A DNA stretch of 64,000 nt from Shewanella marinintestina (GTDB lineage Bacteria; Pseudomonadota; Gammaproteobacteria; Enterobacterales; Shewanellaceae), in NCBI RefSeq assembly GCF_023283845.1, contig NZ_JAKILC010000006.1, positions 1-64,000 on the forward strand, read 5' to 3'. The translations under genes were made by a program, and so were the position numbers. This document shows, piece by piece, positions 1 through 9,471 of the stretch (positions are counted from its first letter, which is position 1; the number at the start of each line of letters is the position of its first letter). Under the pieces are notes generated by a model that was not told the origin of the DNA, made no database searches, and saw only the letters and a program-made list of their open reading frames with translations.

Positions 1-250
1 CCCTTGCCATTCGCTAGTAGTTAACGTTTAATAACAGCATGTTATTGAACGGTGACCTTCCTACAGAGGACTTTCACCTCATTAGTTCATGCCCATGCTG
101 GGCGTACACAAATGCATCAACACGATTTACTACACTCGGCATCTCTGGTTGTCGGGTGTTTATCGTTTTAAGGTGTCAATATTGAGTATAATTGCATAGT
201 AGTAAACGTGTTATGCAGGCGTTATGTGCCAGTGGTAATTCGAGGTTATA
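1..250. other. Non-coding left edge, possible mobile-element or cassette flank
   Basis: No credible protein gene is seen. The segment around 60-110 and a GGCGTTATGTGCC stretch near 218-230, just before the next gene, have the look of integron-cassette or mobile-element boundaries, but no complete attC site can be drawn. A weak ribosome-binding site (GAGG, 242-245) belongs to the following gene. The mobile-element impression is inference only. Confidence 0.25.
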
Positions 251-736
251 TTGAGTAGTTTGTATAAAATTGAGGTGGCAAAACTGCCATGCGCTATCGA
301 GCAAATTGTCGACATATTTGCTCAGTTAATCGGGTTGGCAATTGTTTATTGGTTGTTTACTGTAATTGGTGAGTTGCTGATTGGTGAGGATTTTAGTGCA
401 GATGTGCTGCTAAGTATGGTTGTATTGCCTGCGATCTTAGTCCTTAAACAATCAAGCGAAATATTACAGCCATATTTTGTAAAGGTCTCTGTTAAGGGTG
501 ACAAGTTATCTGTAACTCAAGGAATTCTGACTGTATTTGAAGACAGCCTTACCTTAGATAATGTTGAAAACGTAGAAACGGTTACAACCTTATTCGGTAG
601 GTTTTTGGATTATTCGACGATCAGAATTTATGCATTTGGTTCTTGGGTTGTTGTTCCAAATGTCAAAAATCCAAAAGAAATTAAAAAGCAGCTAGAAGAC
701 ATAATCGAGTCGAAGAAAACAGAGAAAGTCACATAA
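251..736 (+). CDS. Small membrane protein with bacterial PH (bPH_2-like) domain
   Basis: A 161-residue protein starting at TTG, with GAGG 5-6 nt upstream. Two hydrophobic segments (about residues 24-42 and 49-65) are followed by a cytosolic domain (about 75-150) with the pattern of bacterial PH domains: a G-x-L-x-V strand, a DSLTLDNVENVE segment and an LFGRFLDYSTIRI turn. Members of this class are usually membrane proteins of unknown role. Stand-alone and flanked by long non-coding DNA on both sides, it could be an accessory or cassette gene. Fold assignment is fairly good; function is unknown. Confidence 0.6.
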   Translation: MSSLYKIEVAKLPCAIEQIVDIFAQLIGLAIVYWLFTVIGELLIGEDFSADVLLSMVVLPAILVLKQSSEILQPYFVKVSVKGDKLSVTQGILTVFEDSLTLDNVENVETVTTLFGRFLDYSTIRIYAFGSWVVVPNVKNPKEIKKQLEDIIESKKTEKVT

Positions 737-1315
737 TCGGGTAGCCGGAGGTTTCTAACCTCCAGCCCCCACACTACCCTGCATACGGCTCCGCACAGGG
801 CTGTTCATTTTGAACGCCTAACTAGATTTCTGGTTAGGGTAATGAACTGCGATCCATCCATCTCTTAGTGAACATAAGCCCGCTTTCTTAAGATAGTCAT
901 TACTAATGATAATGTGAATCGTATAGTTTAGAACTTAAACTCTAAACGATTTCTGTCCGAAAATAAGTTAGTGCTTTTGTTATGGCTCTAATTGCGCAAA
1001 ATCATTCTGTACTAACCTCGTGTAAAAATGGAATTTACCATCCATGCGTAGTATCTGCCGCAGGTAATTCGAACAGCTTTTGCTAAATATCCCCACTCAA
1101 ACTAAAAATATCTCGCGAATTTATGAGTTTTGCTATCGAGCAGCATGCATATGCCAAACTATGTTTGTCGCGCTAGCAAGCAACATCATTAAAGCGCGAT
1201 TGGCGACATGCTGTTATAATGGCAAACAGCAACACAGTTATCAGCGTCTATCTGCGCCAACCTGCGCCAAACCGATAACTGCAATAGATAAATCAGACAC
1301 CTAATCGAGACTCGC
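737..1315. other. Intergenic region with hairpins; leader of the helicase gene
   Basis: Two structured elements lie just after the PH-domain gene: a perfect GGAGGTTtctAACCTCC-type stem (about 747-763) and an imperfect CCTAACTAG / CTGGTTAGG stem (about 818-839). A GC-rich stretch at 764-802 resembles sequence seen around mobile-element ends, but I cannot name the element. The rest, up to 1315, is probably promoter and 5' leader of the DEAD-box helicase. Small open frames here lack ribosome-binding sites. Confidence 0.3.
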
Positions 1316-2695
1316 ATGCCGTTTTCTAAGCTTGGACTAAGCACTCCTATTGTTAACGCCGTAACAGAGCAAGGCTACACTAGCCCGACTCCTATTCAGG
1401 CAAAAACAATCCCTGTTATTTTAAGTCAGCGTAACCTGATTGCCGCTGCGCAAACTGGTACAGGTAAGACAGCAAGCTTTGTGCTGCCAATCTTAGAGAT
1501 GCTGAGTCAGAGTGAAACCCAACGTAAAAAGCGTATTCGCGCGTTAATTTTAACGCCGACTCGCGAGCTTGCCGTGCAAGTTGAAGATAACATTAGCCAC
1601 TATGGTAAGCATTTAAGCCTGACCTCAATGGCTATGTATGGCGGGGTGGACTCAAAGCCACAGCGCGAGCGTTTGATTAAAGGTGTGGATATTCTGGTTG
1701 CAACACCAGGTCGTTTACTCGATATGTATACTCAGCGTGCGATTCATTTCGATGAGCTAGAAATTCTAGTGCTTGATGAAGCCGATAGAATGCTGGATAT
1801 GGGCTTTATTGAAGACATCAATAAAATCATTGAAAAGCTGCCAGTAGACAGACAAAGTCTATTGTTCTCTGCAACGCTTTCACGTCAAGTTAAAGAGTTA
1901 GCGCGAGCGACTATCACTCGCCCAATCGAAATTTCAGTGACCCATAACACTGACAACAAGCCTAAGATTGAGCAGTGGTTAGTTACCGTTGATAAAGACA
2001 AAAAATCAGCACTACTGAGCCATTTAATTCAAGAAAATAACTGGCAACAAGCGCTTATTTTTATTGAGACCAAGCAAGGTGCTGCCAAGCTGGTTAGCCA
2101 GCTTGAAAAGCGTGGTATTACCGCAGAATGTATTCATGGCGGTCGCAGCCAAGAAATTCGTGAACAAATTCTTGCGGACTTTAAGTCAGGCAAAATCGGC
2201 CTACTTATCGCCACAGGCATTGCGGCGCGCGGCTTAGATATTGATGAATTACCATTGGTAATTAACTACGATTTACCCTACCCAGCCGATGAATATATTC
2301 ACCGTATCGGCCGTACTGGTCGTGCTGGCGCTAACGGTGAAGCAGTTGCACTTGTTTCAAAAGATGACTTTAAAAACCTATGTATGATTGAGAGCCGTTT
2401 AGGCCATTTAATTGAGCGTAGAGAAATTGAAGGCTTTGCACCACGTAAAGAAGTGCCTATTTCAATTTTAAACTATAAGCCTAAAAACAAACCTGCTCCA
2501 AGTGGTGATAAAAAGCCACGCACTGACCGAGCAAAACCTGCACGCGATAGTAAGCCTAAGCAGCGCAGTAATGACTTTAGCAATAATAAAGCGGTGATAA
2601 AACCTGACAATAAAACCGAGTCTCGTTCTGATGCCAGCAATCCGTCATTACCGCAAGATCCGTGGGCTTTTTCAAAGTCGAAGTTAAACAAATAG
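1316..2695 (+). CDS. DEAD-box ATP-dependent RNA helicase, RhlE-like
   Basis: A 459-residue cytosolic RNA helicase that unwinds short RNA duplexes using ATP. All core motifs are visible in order: Q motif near 21-28, Walker A AQTGTGKT (45-52), PTRELA (81-86), TPGR (130-133), DEAD (154-157), SAT (185-187), ARGLDID (304-310) and HRIGRTGRAG (329-338). The tail from about 385 is Lys/Arg/Pro-rich and presumably binds RNA. The N-terminal FSKLGLS start and tail type fit the RhlE/DbpA-like group rather than DeaD, which has a longer C-terminal RNA-binding domain. A long upstream leader is common in cold-responsive helicase genes. The exact paralogue name is not settled. Confidence 0.92.
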   Translation: MPFSKLGLSTPIVNAVTEQGYTSPTPIQAKTIPVILSQRNLIAAAQTGTGKTASFVLPILEMLSQSETQRKKRIRALILTPTRELAVQVEDNISHYGKHLSLTSMAMYGGVDSKPQRERLIKGVDILVATPGRLLDMYTQRAIHFDELEILVLDEADRMLDMGFIEDINKIIEKLPVDRQSLLFSATLSRQVKELARATITRPIEISVTHNTDNKPKIEQWLVTVDKDKKSALLSHLIQENNWQQALIFIETKQGAAKLVSQLEKRGITAECIHGGRSQEIREQILADFKSGKIGLLIATGIAARGLDIDELPLVINYDLPYPADEYIHRIGRTGRAGANGEAVALVSKDDFKNLCMIESRLGHLIERREIEGFAPRKEVPISILNYKPKNKPAPSGDKKPRTDRAKPARDSKPKQRSNDFSNNKAVIKPDNKTESRSDASNPSLPQDPWAFSKSKLNK

Positions 2696-2705
2696 ATCGA
2701 TATAC

Positions 2706-2740
2706 TGTCCGTTTGGAATAGCAATTAAGCCAAACGGACA
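2706..2740 (+). terminator. Hairpin after the helicase gene
   Basis: Eleven-base-pair perfect stem TGTCCGTTTGG / CCAAACGGACA starting 10 nt after the helicase stop. The following T-run is poor (ATTTAG), so it may be an RNA 3'-end stabiliser as much as a terminator. Confidence 0.5.
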
Positions 2741-3036
2741 ATTTAGTCAGTCTAGCTCCTGCCTTGTTAATTCGTAATATACTCTGCGTCTAAATTTGCT
2801 TAACCGCCAAAGCGACTAAACCGCAGCTCTTTTATTAGTTAAATCTAGCTGACTTAACACTCCCTTTTATTGCTCTTCAATATTCAACCGTCTAACTAAA
2901 ACTTTTGCGAGTCAGCCGCTTATGTTGCTGCAACAAAAAACTCACAAACTAGAGCAAACTGTATGGTTTCAAATAATTAAGCCCTACCTTATTTATTTGA
3001 GTTAGTTATACTGGGCTTAATTAAATAAGGATATTT

Positions 3037-4200
3037 ATGCTGACATTCATCGAGAAACTAGCCAAGAAACCACAACAACTCATCTTGATTATTATTTTGA
3101 TTGCTGCTGGAGTGGCCGTAGTGCTGTTTAATCAATCTTCATCTAAACAAACCAAACTCTCTGATGGAGCTATTATTGTACTGCCGATTCAACAGACAAT
3201 TGAAAGCAAACAGCTAAATTGGCAAGCTTATACTCGTATGGAACAAGTCATCAATCAGCTAGGCACCTCAGCCAACTATCCGGTACTACTTGCAGAAGAT
3301 GTCATAACGGAGCTTTCTCAATCCTCTAGCTTTATTGATGATAAACAAACAATCGATCTGAATCGTTTATTTGTTATATCTGGCGCATCACTCCTTGTAG
3401 AAGCGTCTATTTCAACGACCCCTAGCTTACAGTTAAACTATCGATTAATTACTCACAAAAAAATAAATGAAGGTGTATTAAAGGGTGATTCTATCGAAGT
3501 ACTACAAAGCCAGCTTGTAAGCCAAATTAAACAATTTTCCGGTGGTCACTTCAGAAAAACGACCAATAGAAATTGGTTTACAGCTACGCTTGTTCAAGCG
3601 CTAAAAGAGATTCAAAATAACCAGAAAGCTAAAGCTGTGGCTAGCTTACAACAAGTATTGAATGATGATACTGGCAACTTAATAGCAAGCCGTTTAATGG
3701 CAAAAATAGAATTTGAAAACAAACAGCTTAAACAAGCAGCAAATAGAATTGAGCAAACTATAACGCAAGCCGATACCGATAATGTTCGTCAGATAGCCAG
3801 ACTAAAATTTATTGATGCTCAAATAAAACTCGATGATAAAGAACTCGAACTCTCGCTAAGCTTATTGTCCCAAGCGAGAACATTAGCGGCTAAAAGCCAA
3901 GATTGGCTGTACTTAGGTTATATCTCAAACTGGGCTGGCTATATTTATCAACGTCTTAATCATTACGATAAGGCTCGCAACCAATATCAACTCGCTTTTG
4001 ATTACCTAAAAAAATCGGGATCACCAGCAGGCCAAGTCGTAGCTTTAAATAATCTGGCGGAGCTAGAATTATTGGAATACAACTATCGATTAGCTTATGA
4101 CGCAGTTAATCAGTCTGTTGCTATCGTAAATCAAAGAGAACTGACTCAGCTTCAACAAGAAACCTTTGCCCTGTTGTCCAAAATTGAAAATAAACGTTAA
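3037..4200 (+). CDS. Membrane-anchored TPR-repeat protein
   Basis: A 387-residue protein with a single N-terminal membrane anchor (about residues 14-31) and a large domain likely facing the periplasm. Residues 45-165 resemble the sensor part of CadC/ToxR-type regulators (VLPI...W...G.....L...V segments). Residues 185-385 carry helical TPR-like repeats, including a clear pair around 295-365 (Y-x-x-A-x-x-x-Y pattern). The usual N-terminal winged-helix DNA-binding domain is absent, and the upstream region does not encode one. AAGGA lies 5-10 nt before the ATG. It may be a scaffold or assembly factor; specific function unknown. Confidence 0.6.
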   Translation: MLTFIEKLAKKPQQLILIIILIAAGVAVVLFNQSSSKQTKLSDGAIIVLPIQQTIESKQLNWQAYTRMEQVINQLGTSANYPVLLAEDVITELSQSSSFIDDKQTIDLNRLFVISGASLLVEASISTTPSLQLNYRLITHKKINEGVLKGDSIEVLQSQLVSQIKQFSGGHFRKTTNRNWFTATLVQALKEIQNNQKAKAVASLQQVLNDDTGNLIASRLMAKIEFENKQLKQAANRIEQTITQADTDNVRQIARLKFIDAQIKLDDKELELSLSLLSQARTLAAKSQDWLYLGYISNWAGYIYQRLNHYDKARNQYQLAFDYLKKSGSPAGQVVALNNLAELELLEYNYRLAYDAVNQSVAIVNQRELTQLQQETFALLSKIENKR

Positions 4201-4294
4201 TAGCGATCCGCTGCTAGCTAGGTTTGTTAGCGAATGCTCAGCAAAATCTGCTTTCATTGCAGAGCATTAGCGTTAATAGTAAAAGCAAAGTCCA

Positions 4295-5617
4295 TTATTG
4301 ATTAAATAGATCCAATGCCGCTTTACTCATTGCACGTACTCCAGTATTTAGCGTTTTAGGATAATCAGGCGCAAATTGGCTTGAATGCAGTGACGGTAAC
4401 GACTTACCTGTTGCTATGCTTTTCTCATAAGCCTCTGGCTCAACAGCACCGAGCCAAAATAACGTAATTGGCCTTTTATCTGAGGTTAAACCATAGAGCC
4501 CAAAATCTTCTCCGGCCATTACCGGTTCAGCTGCAACTACATTATCTATACCTAACTCAGTCTCTATACTGGCTCTTACCTTAGCGGCTAACTCAGGATT
4601 ATTATATGTTGAGGGAATACGCTCATCTTCATGAACATAAACCTCTGGATACAACGACTCGTCAAGCCCAGCACTCATGGCAATACCAGCAGTTAAACGC
4701 TTCAGCGCTTCGATTTGCTGTAAACGAACCTCTGGATTGTAAGACCGCAACGTTAGCTGCAATTTGACTTCATTAGAGATAATATTGTGCTTGGAACCGC
4801 CATGGATTGAGCCAACCGTAATAACATTCGGCTCTAGCGGTGAAAGCTCTCGACTTGCAATAGTCTGCAACGCAAGCACGATTCTCGATGCGAGTACCAC
4901 TGGGTCTTTAGTTAAATGTGGATAAGCACCATGTCCACCTAAACCTTTGACCGTAATATCAACTGAGTCGACATTGGCTAATGCATAGCCTGAAGTCACG
5001 CCGACTTTACCTGCTGGAAGCGAAGCACTCACATGTAAACCCAATATATAATCAGGTGTGGCAAAGTCTTTAAAAAGTCCCTGTTTAAGCATAGCTTTAG
5101 CTCCACCGCCCACCTCTTCAGCTGGCTGCGCCACCATCATTAACGTACCTTGCCATTTGTGCATATTGGCAACCAGTTGTTCAGCACTACCCACAAGACT
5201 AGTCATATGAATATCATGACCACAACCATGCATTACCCCAACCTCTTGGTTACTCGTATTTAAGGTTTTAACCTTTGATGCATAAGACTTACCGGTTGCT
5301 TCAGTAATAGGTAGTGCATCCATATCTGCACGGATCATTACCGTCGGCCCTTCACCATTTTTTAGTACGCCAACAACTCCATAACCGCCAATATTAGATG
5401 TCACCTCAAAGCCAAGCGCTTTTAACTCGTTAGCAATTCGCTCACTACTCGCCTTTTCTTGATATGACAACTCAGGGTTTTGATGCAAATGTAAATATAA
5501 GGCTTCTAGTTTGGCCATCGCCTTAGCACTTGGCTGCGCTAACTCTGTCGCTAAAACGCTGCCACTTAATGAGCAGCTCAATAATAATGCCAGTGAAGGA
5601 ATAACAGCAGTTCTCAT
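4295..5617 (-). CDS. Secreted M20-family amidohydrolase / metallopeptidase
   Basis: M20D-type amidohydrolase (hippurate / N-acyl-amino-acid hydrolase class) that cleaves amide bonds using two metal ions. The chosen ATG at 5617 has AAGAGG upstream and begins a clear signal peptide (MRTAVIPSLALLLSCSLSGS then VLA-TE), so the enzyme is exported; an in-frame extension to 5686 lacks support. Visible family motifs are RADMDALP, MHGCGHDIH (metal Cys/His), PAEEVGGGA (catalytic Glu pair), GGSKHNIIS and AGEDFG near the C-terminus. The 440-residue length is normal for exported members. The preferred substrate cannot be read from sequence. Confidence 0.88.
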   Translation of the reverse strand: MRTAVIPSLALLLSCSLSGSVLATELAQPSAKAMAKLEALYLHLHQNPELSYQEKASSERIANELKALGFEVTSNIGGYGVVGVLKNGEGPTVMIRADMDALPITEATGKSYASKVKTLNTSNQEVGVMHGCGHDIHMTSLVGSAEQLVANMHKWQGTLMMVAQPAEEVGGGAKAMLKQGLFKDFATPDYILGLHVSASLPAGKVGVTSGYALANVDSVDITVKGLGGHGAYPHLTKDPVVLASRIVLALQTIASRELSPLEPNVITVGSIHGGSKHNIISNEVKLQLTLRSYNPEVRLQQIEALKRLTAGIAMSAGLDESLYPEVYVHEDERIPSTYNNPELAAKVRASIETELGIDNVVAAEPVMAGEDFGLYGLTSDKRPITLFWLGAVEPEAYEKSIATGKSLPSLHSSQFAPDYPKTLNTGVRAMSKAALDLFNQ

Positions 5618-5954
5618 ATTTATGCCTCTTTTGTCATATTTTTGTTCAACTAAAAATCGGTAAGATATTGATCCCCAAGCTAACACAGTTACTTAACATG
5701 TAAACCAGCCATAGCTAATAAACCTAACATCTACATGCAAGTTCACGCCTGTACAGCCAATGTAACCTTTGAATACATTTGTCAAAAAACACAAACCTTT
5801 AAGTTACTAAAAAGATAACAAAAACTCTCTTTCTAAATGGAAATGTGATCTGCTTTCAATATTTGTTTTTTTCTATTGTAAAGCCCATAAATAGGCTGTG
5901 TCTCAGCGAGACCCTACCCCAATAAGGGTATAAGATAGCGCGCGTTTAAAAGAA

Positions 5955-5970
5955 GAGAATAATTCTCATT
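5955..5970 (+). promoter_or_regulatory. Probable Fur box of the heme-type TonB receptor
   Basis: GAGAATAATTCTCATT, a near-palindrome matching the GATAAT-type Fur operator, sits 24-39 nt before the receptor ATG. Implies iron repression; inferred from sequence. Confidence 0.65.
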
Positions 5971-5993
5971 TTGTTAAAAAGTTAAGGTGCGTA

Positions 5994-8279
5994 ATGAACA
6001 AGCTTAAAGTTAGTGTAATCGCTATAGCGGTCAGCACAGTACTCAATGCCCAGGCTCAAGAGGCCTCAATCGACTCTCAATCCCCACCAGCACCCATTGC
6101 TAAAATGCAGGAAGTGATTGTTATTTCAGGTTCACGTATGGAACAAGAAATTGAACAAGTCGCGGGCTCGATCATGGTGATTGATGAAGATGCTATTGAA
6201 AAAAGCATGAGTAATGACTTTGGCAGCTTATTCAGAAACGAGTCTGCAATTGCCGTTAAAGGTGGCGCAGGTAAGCCGACATCGGTCACGATTCGTGGTA
6301 TCGGTGGTAACCGCGTCATGATGGTTAAAGATGGCGTTCGCGTTAACAACCAATATGCATCTCCACTTGGCCCAGGCGCTGAAGGCACAGGCCGGGGCTT
6401 AACTGAAGTACAAAGCTTAAAGCAGGTTGAAGTCGTTAAAGCGGCTGCATCAACCATGTATGGCTCAGATGCATTAGGTGGCGTTGTGGTTATGCGTACT
6501 AAAGACGCTAGCGACTACTTAAATGGTGATGACTATTATGTATCACTTAATACCGGCTACAGCGGCATTAACAACGAATATAGTGCAGGCTTTACCAGCG
6601 CTGCAGCCTATGGTGGTTTTGAAAACCTCCTGACTTATCAGCACCGCACAGGCGAAGAACTACCTAACTATTATGATACTCAGCCTGACAGCGATTTAGT
6701 CCAAGACAGTGTACTATTTAAGAGCAAATACCACTTCAATGACTACACATCTATACAGCTAACTTTGGACTATCTAGAGCAAACGCTGAAGCGCTGGGAG
6801 TACGAATTTGATAAAGACAATGCACTTGAAGAAAATATCGATACGGATCGAGATACTCAGGTCATTAACGGTGCACTGCAGCTAGTATCAAGTAAGCCTA
6901 CTCAGATGCATGATACTTTGACGGTTACCGCTTATTTTGGTCAAACTGAGCAGCTTGAGCATAGAGATTACTTTGAGTGGAATGATGCTAAACCTGAGAA
7001 TGTTTATGGATTAAGTGAAGTCCGCGATTACAGTTTTGAAGATCAGCGCATCGGAATTAACAGCACTTTTAGTAAGTATATTGGTGGTGACAGTTACGGG
7101 CACCAGATCACTTATGGCTTAGACTATGAGTTTTCAACCATGTCACGTCACCGTGTGGTAAATGACCCTATTACAGGCGAAACCGAAACGCCATTTACTT
7201 TTGCCACTACCGACAGCCAACGCTTAGGTATTTTTGTGCAAGATGACGTCACTCTTCTCGACGGCGATTTGAATCTAATTGCTGGTCTACGTTATGACTA
7301 CTTCCGCAATACTCCTGATCAGCAACAAGCGATTGATGCGGGTAAAGACGCTGAAGACTTCCAGACTATGAGTGACAATTTCTGGTCACCAAAAATTGGT
7401 CTAGTTTACCAACTATCAGACTCTGTTAGCGTCTACGGTCAATATGCTTACGGCTATAAGATGCCAACCCCAGATCAAAAATGGGGCGAGTTGGAAGTTG
7501 ATGCAGGTTCAATGACAGATGTTCTTATTCAGGCAAACTATGACTTAGAATCTGAGCAATCTCATACTTGGGAAATCGGTGTTCGCGGTAATCACAGCGA
7601 CACCAATTATGAATTAACCGCTTTCTACACTCAGGCTAAAGACTTTATTGACTGGCAGTATGTGAGCTATAAGCCGCCTTCAATCACTCCAGGTTGGCCT
7701 CCAGTAATGGAACCAATGGAGTTCAAATACCAGTACTACAATCGTGATGAAGTGATCTTGTACGGCGCGGAAGCTCAGATTAATCATTGGCTAACCGATA
7801 GCGTTGAGCTTTGGGGGAATATCTCTTACACCTACGGTGAAGATGAAAACGGTGATTACCTTAACAGTGTTAGCCCACTAAAAGGCAACGCAGGTGTTAA
7901 TTGGTATACAGATATTGCCGATATGGAAGCAGATTTTGGCGCAGTGGTTCGCTGGGCGGATGATATGAGTCGCACTAATGATATCGAGCTAGCCGAAGAT
8001 GATATTTGTGCCATGGGGATCTGTATTCCTAAAGAGAAGTTTAATGAAGTTTACGGTACCAGCGGTTACGCAGTGATGGACTTAACCTTTGGTTTACGCA
8101 TTGACGATAACTGGAAGTTGAGAGCTGGCGTATATAACCTATTTGACAAAGAGTATATCGACTACGCCGATGTAGCGGGCCAATCAGTATTTCTACTTGG
8201 CGCGAGTATGGATCTAGAAAAAGAGGACTTTACTCAACCAGGTCGTTACTTCAATGTTAGCGTGAACTACCAGTTCTAA
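5994..8279 (+). CDS. TonB-dependent receptor, heme/hemoglobin-type
   Basis: A 761-residue outer-membrane active transporter. It has a signal peptide (about 1-22), a TonB box (EVIVISGSR, about 39-47) and a plug domain (about 55-165) with the motifs TIRGIGGNRV, KDGVR and a VKAAASTMYGSDALGG strand. A 22-strand barrel follows, ending in aromatic YQF. The plug motifs match the TonB-dependent hemoglobin/transferrin/lactoferrin receptor family more closely than siderophore receptors. No heme-utilisation genes lie beside it. A Fur box lies directly upstream and a strong terminator directly downstream, so it is probably a single-gene, iron-repressed unit. Ligand is inferred from family only. Confidence 0.85.
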   Translation: MNKLKVSVIAIAVSTVLNAQAQEASIDSQSPPAPIAKMQEVIVISGSRMEQEIEQVAGSIMVIDEDAIEKSMSNDFGSLFRNESAIAVKGGAGKPTSVTIRGIGGNRVMMVKDGVRVNNQYASPLGPGAEGTGRGLTEVQSLKQVEVVKAAASTMYGSDALGGVVVMRTKDASDYLNGDDYYVSLNTGYSGINNEYSAGFTSAAAYGGFENLLTYQHRTGEELPNYYDTQPDSDLVQDSVLFKSKYHFNDYTSIQLTLDYLEQTLKRWEYEFDKDNALEENIDTDRDTQVINGALQLVSSKPTQMHDTLTVTAYFGQTEQLEHRDYFEWNDAKPENVYGLSEVRDYSFEDQRIGINSTFSKYIGGDSYGHQITYGLDYEFSTMSRHRVVNDPITGETETPFTFATTDSQRLGIFVQDDVTLLDGDLNLIAGLRYDYFRNTPDQQQAIDAGKDAEDFQTMSDNFWSPKIGLVYQLSDSVSVYGQYAYGYKMPTPDQKWGELEVDAGSMTDVLIQANYDLESEQSHTWEIGVRGNHSDTNYELTAFYTQAKDFIDWQYVSYKPPSITPGWPPVMEPMEFKYQYYNRDEVILYGAEAQINHWLTDSVELWGNISYTYGEDENGDYLNSVSPLKGNAGVNWYTDIADMEADFGAVVRWADDMSRTNDIELAEDDICAMGICIPKEKFNEVYGTSGYAVMDLTFGLRIDDNWKLRAGVYNLFDKEYIDYADVAGQSVFLLGASMDLEKEDFTQPGRYFNVSVNYQF

Positions 8280-8304
8280 TATTCGTTAACGTAAACACAT
8301 TAAT

Positions 8305-8334
8305 AAAAAATGCAGCCTTTGGCTGCATTTTTTA
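8305..8334 (+). terminator. Intrinsic terminator of the heme-type receptor
   Basis: ATGCAGCC-TTT-GGCTGCAT stem with an A-run before and a T-run after; symmetric, so it could work both ways. The same core is reused at 9403-9431. Confidence 0.85.
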
Positions 8335-8536
8335 TATTCAAGATAAAGGTGCTAACTCGTTAACTTAATTTACTTATATAGCATATCCCTCGCAGAGCCT
8401 CTCAATAAACCACGCGTTACAATAAAGTTAACAAACAGCCACTTCCGCTTGCCATTTAAGCGAATTATCGGTAATTTTAGCCTGCAAACAATGGCAAGAA
8501 AGCCTAATAATAATCATAAGCAGTAAAGGATTAGTC

Positions 8537-9376
8537 ATGGGGAATATACTTTGGGTCGCTTCTTACCCTAAATCTGGCAACACTTGGGTTCGCGCTTTTA
8601 TTGAAAACTACATTCAAAACCTTGACCACTCTATCGATATCAACACTATGCATACGATATCAACAGCCGAATCTGCGGCCCATAGGTTTCAACCGCATAT
8701 TGCTCAAGACCAATCAACAACCGAGCTTTCGTTAGAAGAGATTTGCGCTCTCAGGCCACTAGTGCAAGCCGATATTGCGCGACAAGCAAATGGTACGACT
8801 TTTGTAAAAACCCATAATTATTTAGGTGAGTTTAACGGCCATCCACTGCATCGTTCTTCTGTCACTTCTGGAGCGATTTATATTGTTAGAAACCCTCTGG
8901 ATGTTACCGTTTCAATGGCTAAATACTTTGATTACACCATAGATGAAACCATCGCCTATATGGCAGAAGAGATGACGGGAACACCTAACGAAAAAGAAAA
9001 CGTACCACAAGTTATCACCTCATGGTCAATGCATGTTTCTAGCTGGACTCAGCAGCCTGAAGCATCACGCTTAATTTTACGTTACGAAGATATTTTAGAT
9101 AACCCAAAGAAAGTATTCAGAAAAATTGAGTCCTTTTTAGGTTTAAAGAAAGACCCTAATCGGTTGAAAAATGCGATTAAACATTCCTCTTTTGCTCAAC
9201 TAAAAGCTCAAGAGGTAAAAAAAGGATTCGTAGAAAAGCATGAGAATGCAAATTCATTTTTCCGCAAAGGAAGTAAGAATCAATGGCGTGAAGTCTTGTC
9301 TGATGAACAAGTTGCAAAGATTATTGAGATTCATAAAGAGCAGATGGAGCGCTTTAAATACCTTCCAGGGAAATAG
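8537..9376 (+). CDS. Sulfotransferase family protein
   Basis: A 279-residue cytosolic sulfotransferase, expected to move sulfate from PAPS to an acceptor hydroxyl or amine. The PAPS 5'-phosphosulfate loop is clear at the N-terminus (ASYPKSGNTWVR, residues 8-19). The 3'-phosphate motif is VRNPLDVTVSMAKYF (about 118-132), and a LRYEDILDNP segment and an FFRKGSKNQWR near the C-terminus complete the fold. The length is typical. No PAPS-synthesis or polysaccharide genes are adjacent, so the acceptor is unknown. It sits alone between two terminators that share the same ATGCAGCC core. Confidence 0.88.
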   Translation: MGNILWVASYPKSGNTWVRAFIENYIQNLDHSIDINTMHTISTAESAAHRFQPHIAQDQSTTELSLEEICALRPLVQADIARQANGTTFVKTHNYLGEFNGHPLHRSSVTSGAIYIVRNPLDVTVSMAKYFDYTIDETIAYMAEEMTGTPNEKENVPQVITSWSMHVSSWTQQPEASRLILRYEDILDNPKKVFRKIESFLGLKKDPNRLKNAIKHSSFAQLKAQEVKKGFVEKHENANSFFRKGSKNQWREVLSDEQVAKIIEIHKEQMERFKYLPGK

Positions 9377-9402
9377 TTCTTACTTCCCAGCTTGCGAACA
9401 CA

Positions 9403-9431
9403 AAAAAATGCAGCCAATGGCTGCATTTTTT
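9403..9431. terminator. Bidirectional terminator between sulfotransferase and siderophore receptor
   Basis: ATGCAGCC-aat-GGCTGCAT stem with A-run on one side and T-run on the other, lying between convergent genes. Confidence 0.85.
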
Positions 9432-9471
9432 GTCTCTTTTTTAAAAAGCTAAAATAAACCTAAACCAACAC

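Noticed and set aside
1080..1304. 74-codon open frame before the helicase gene
   Set aside because: Non-ATG start, no ribosome-binding site, cysteine-rich random composition; better explained as the helicase leader.
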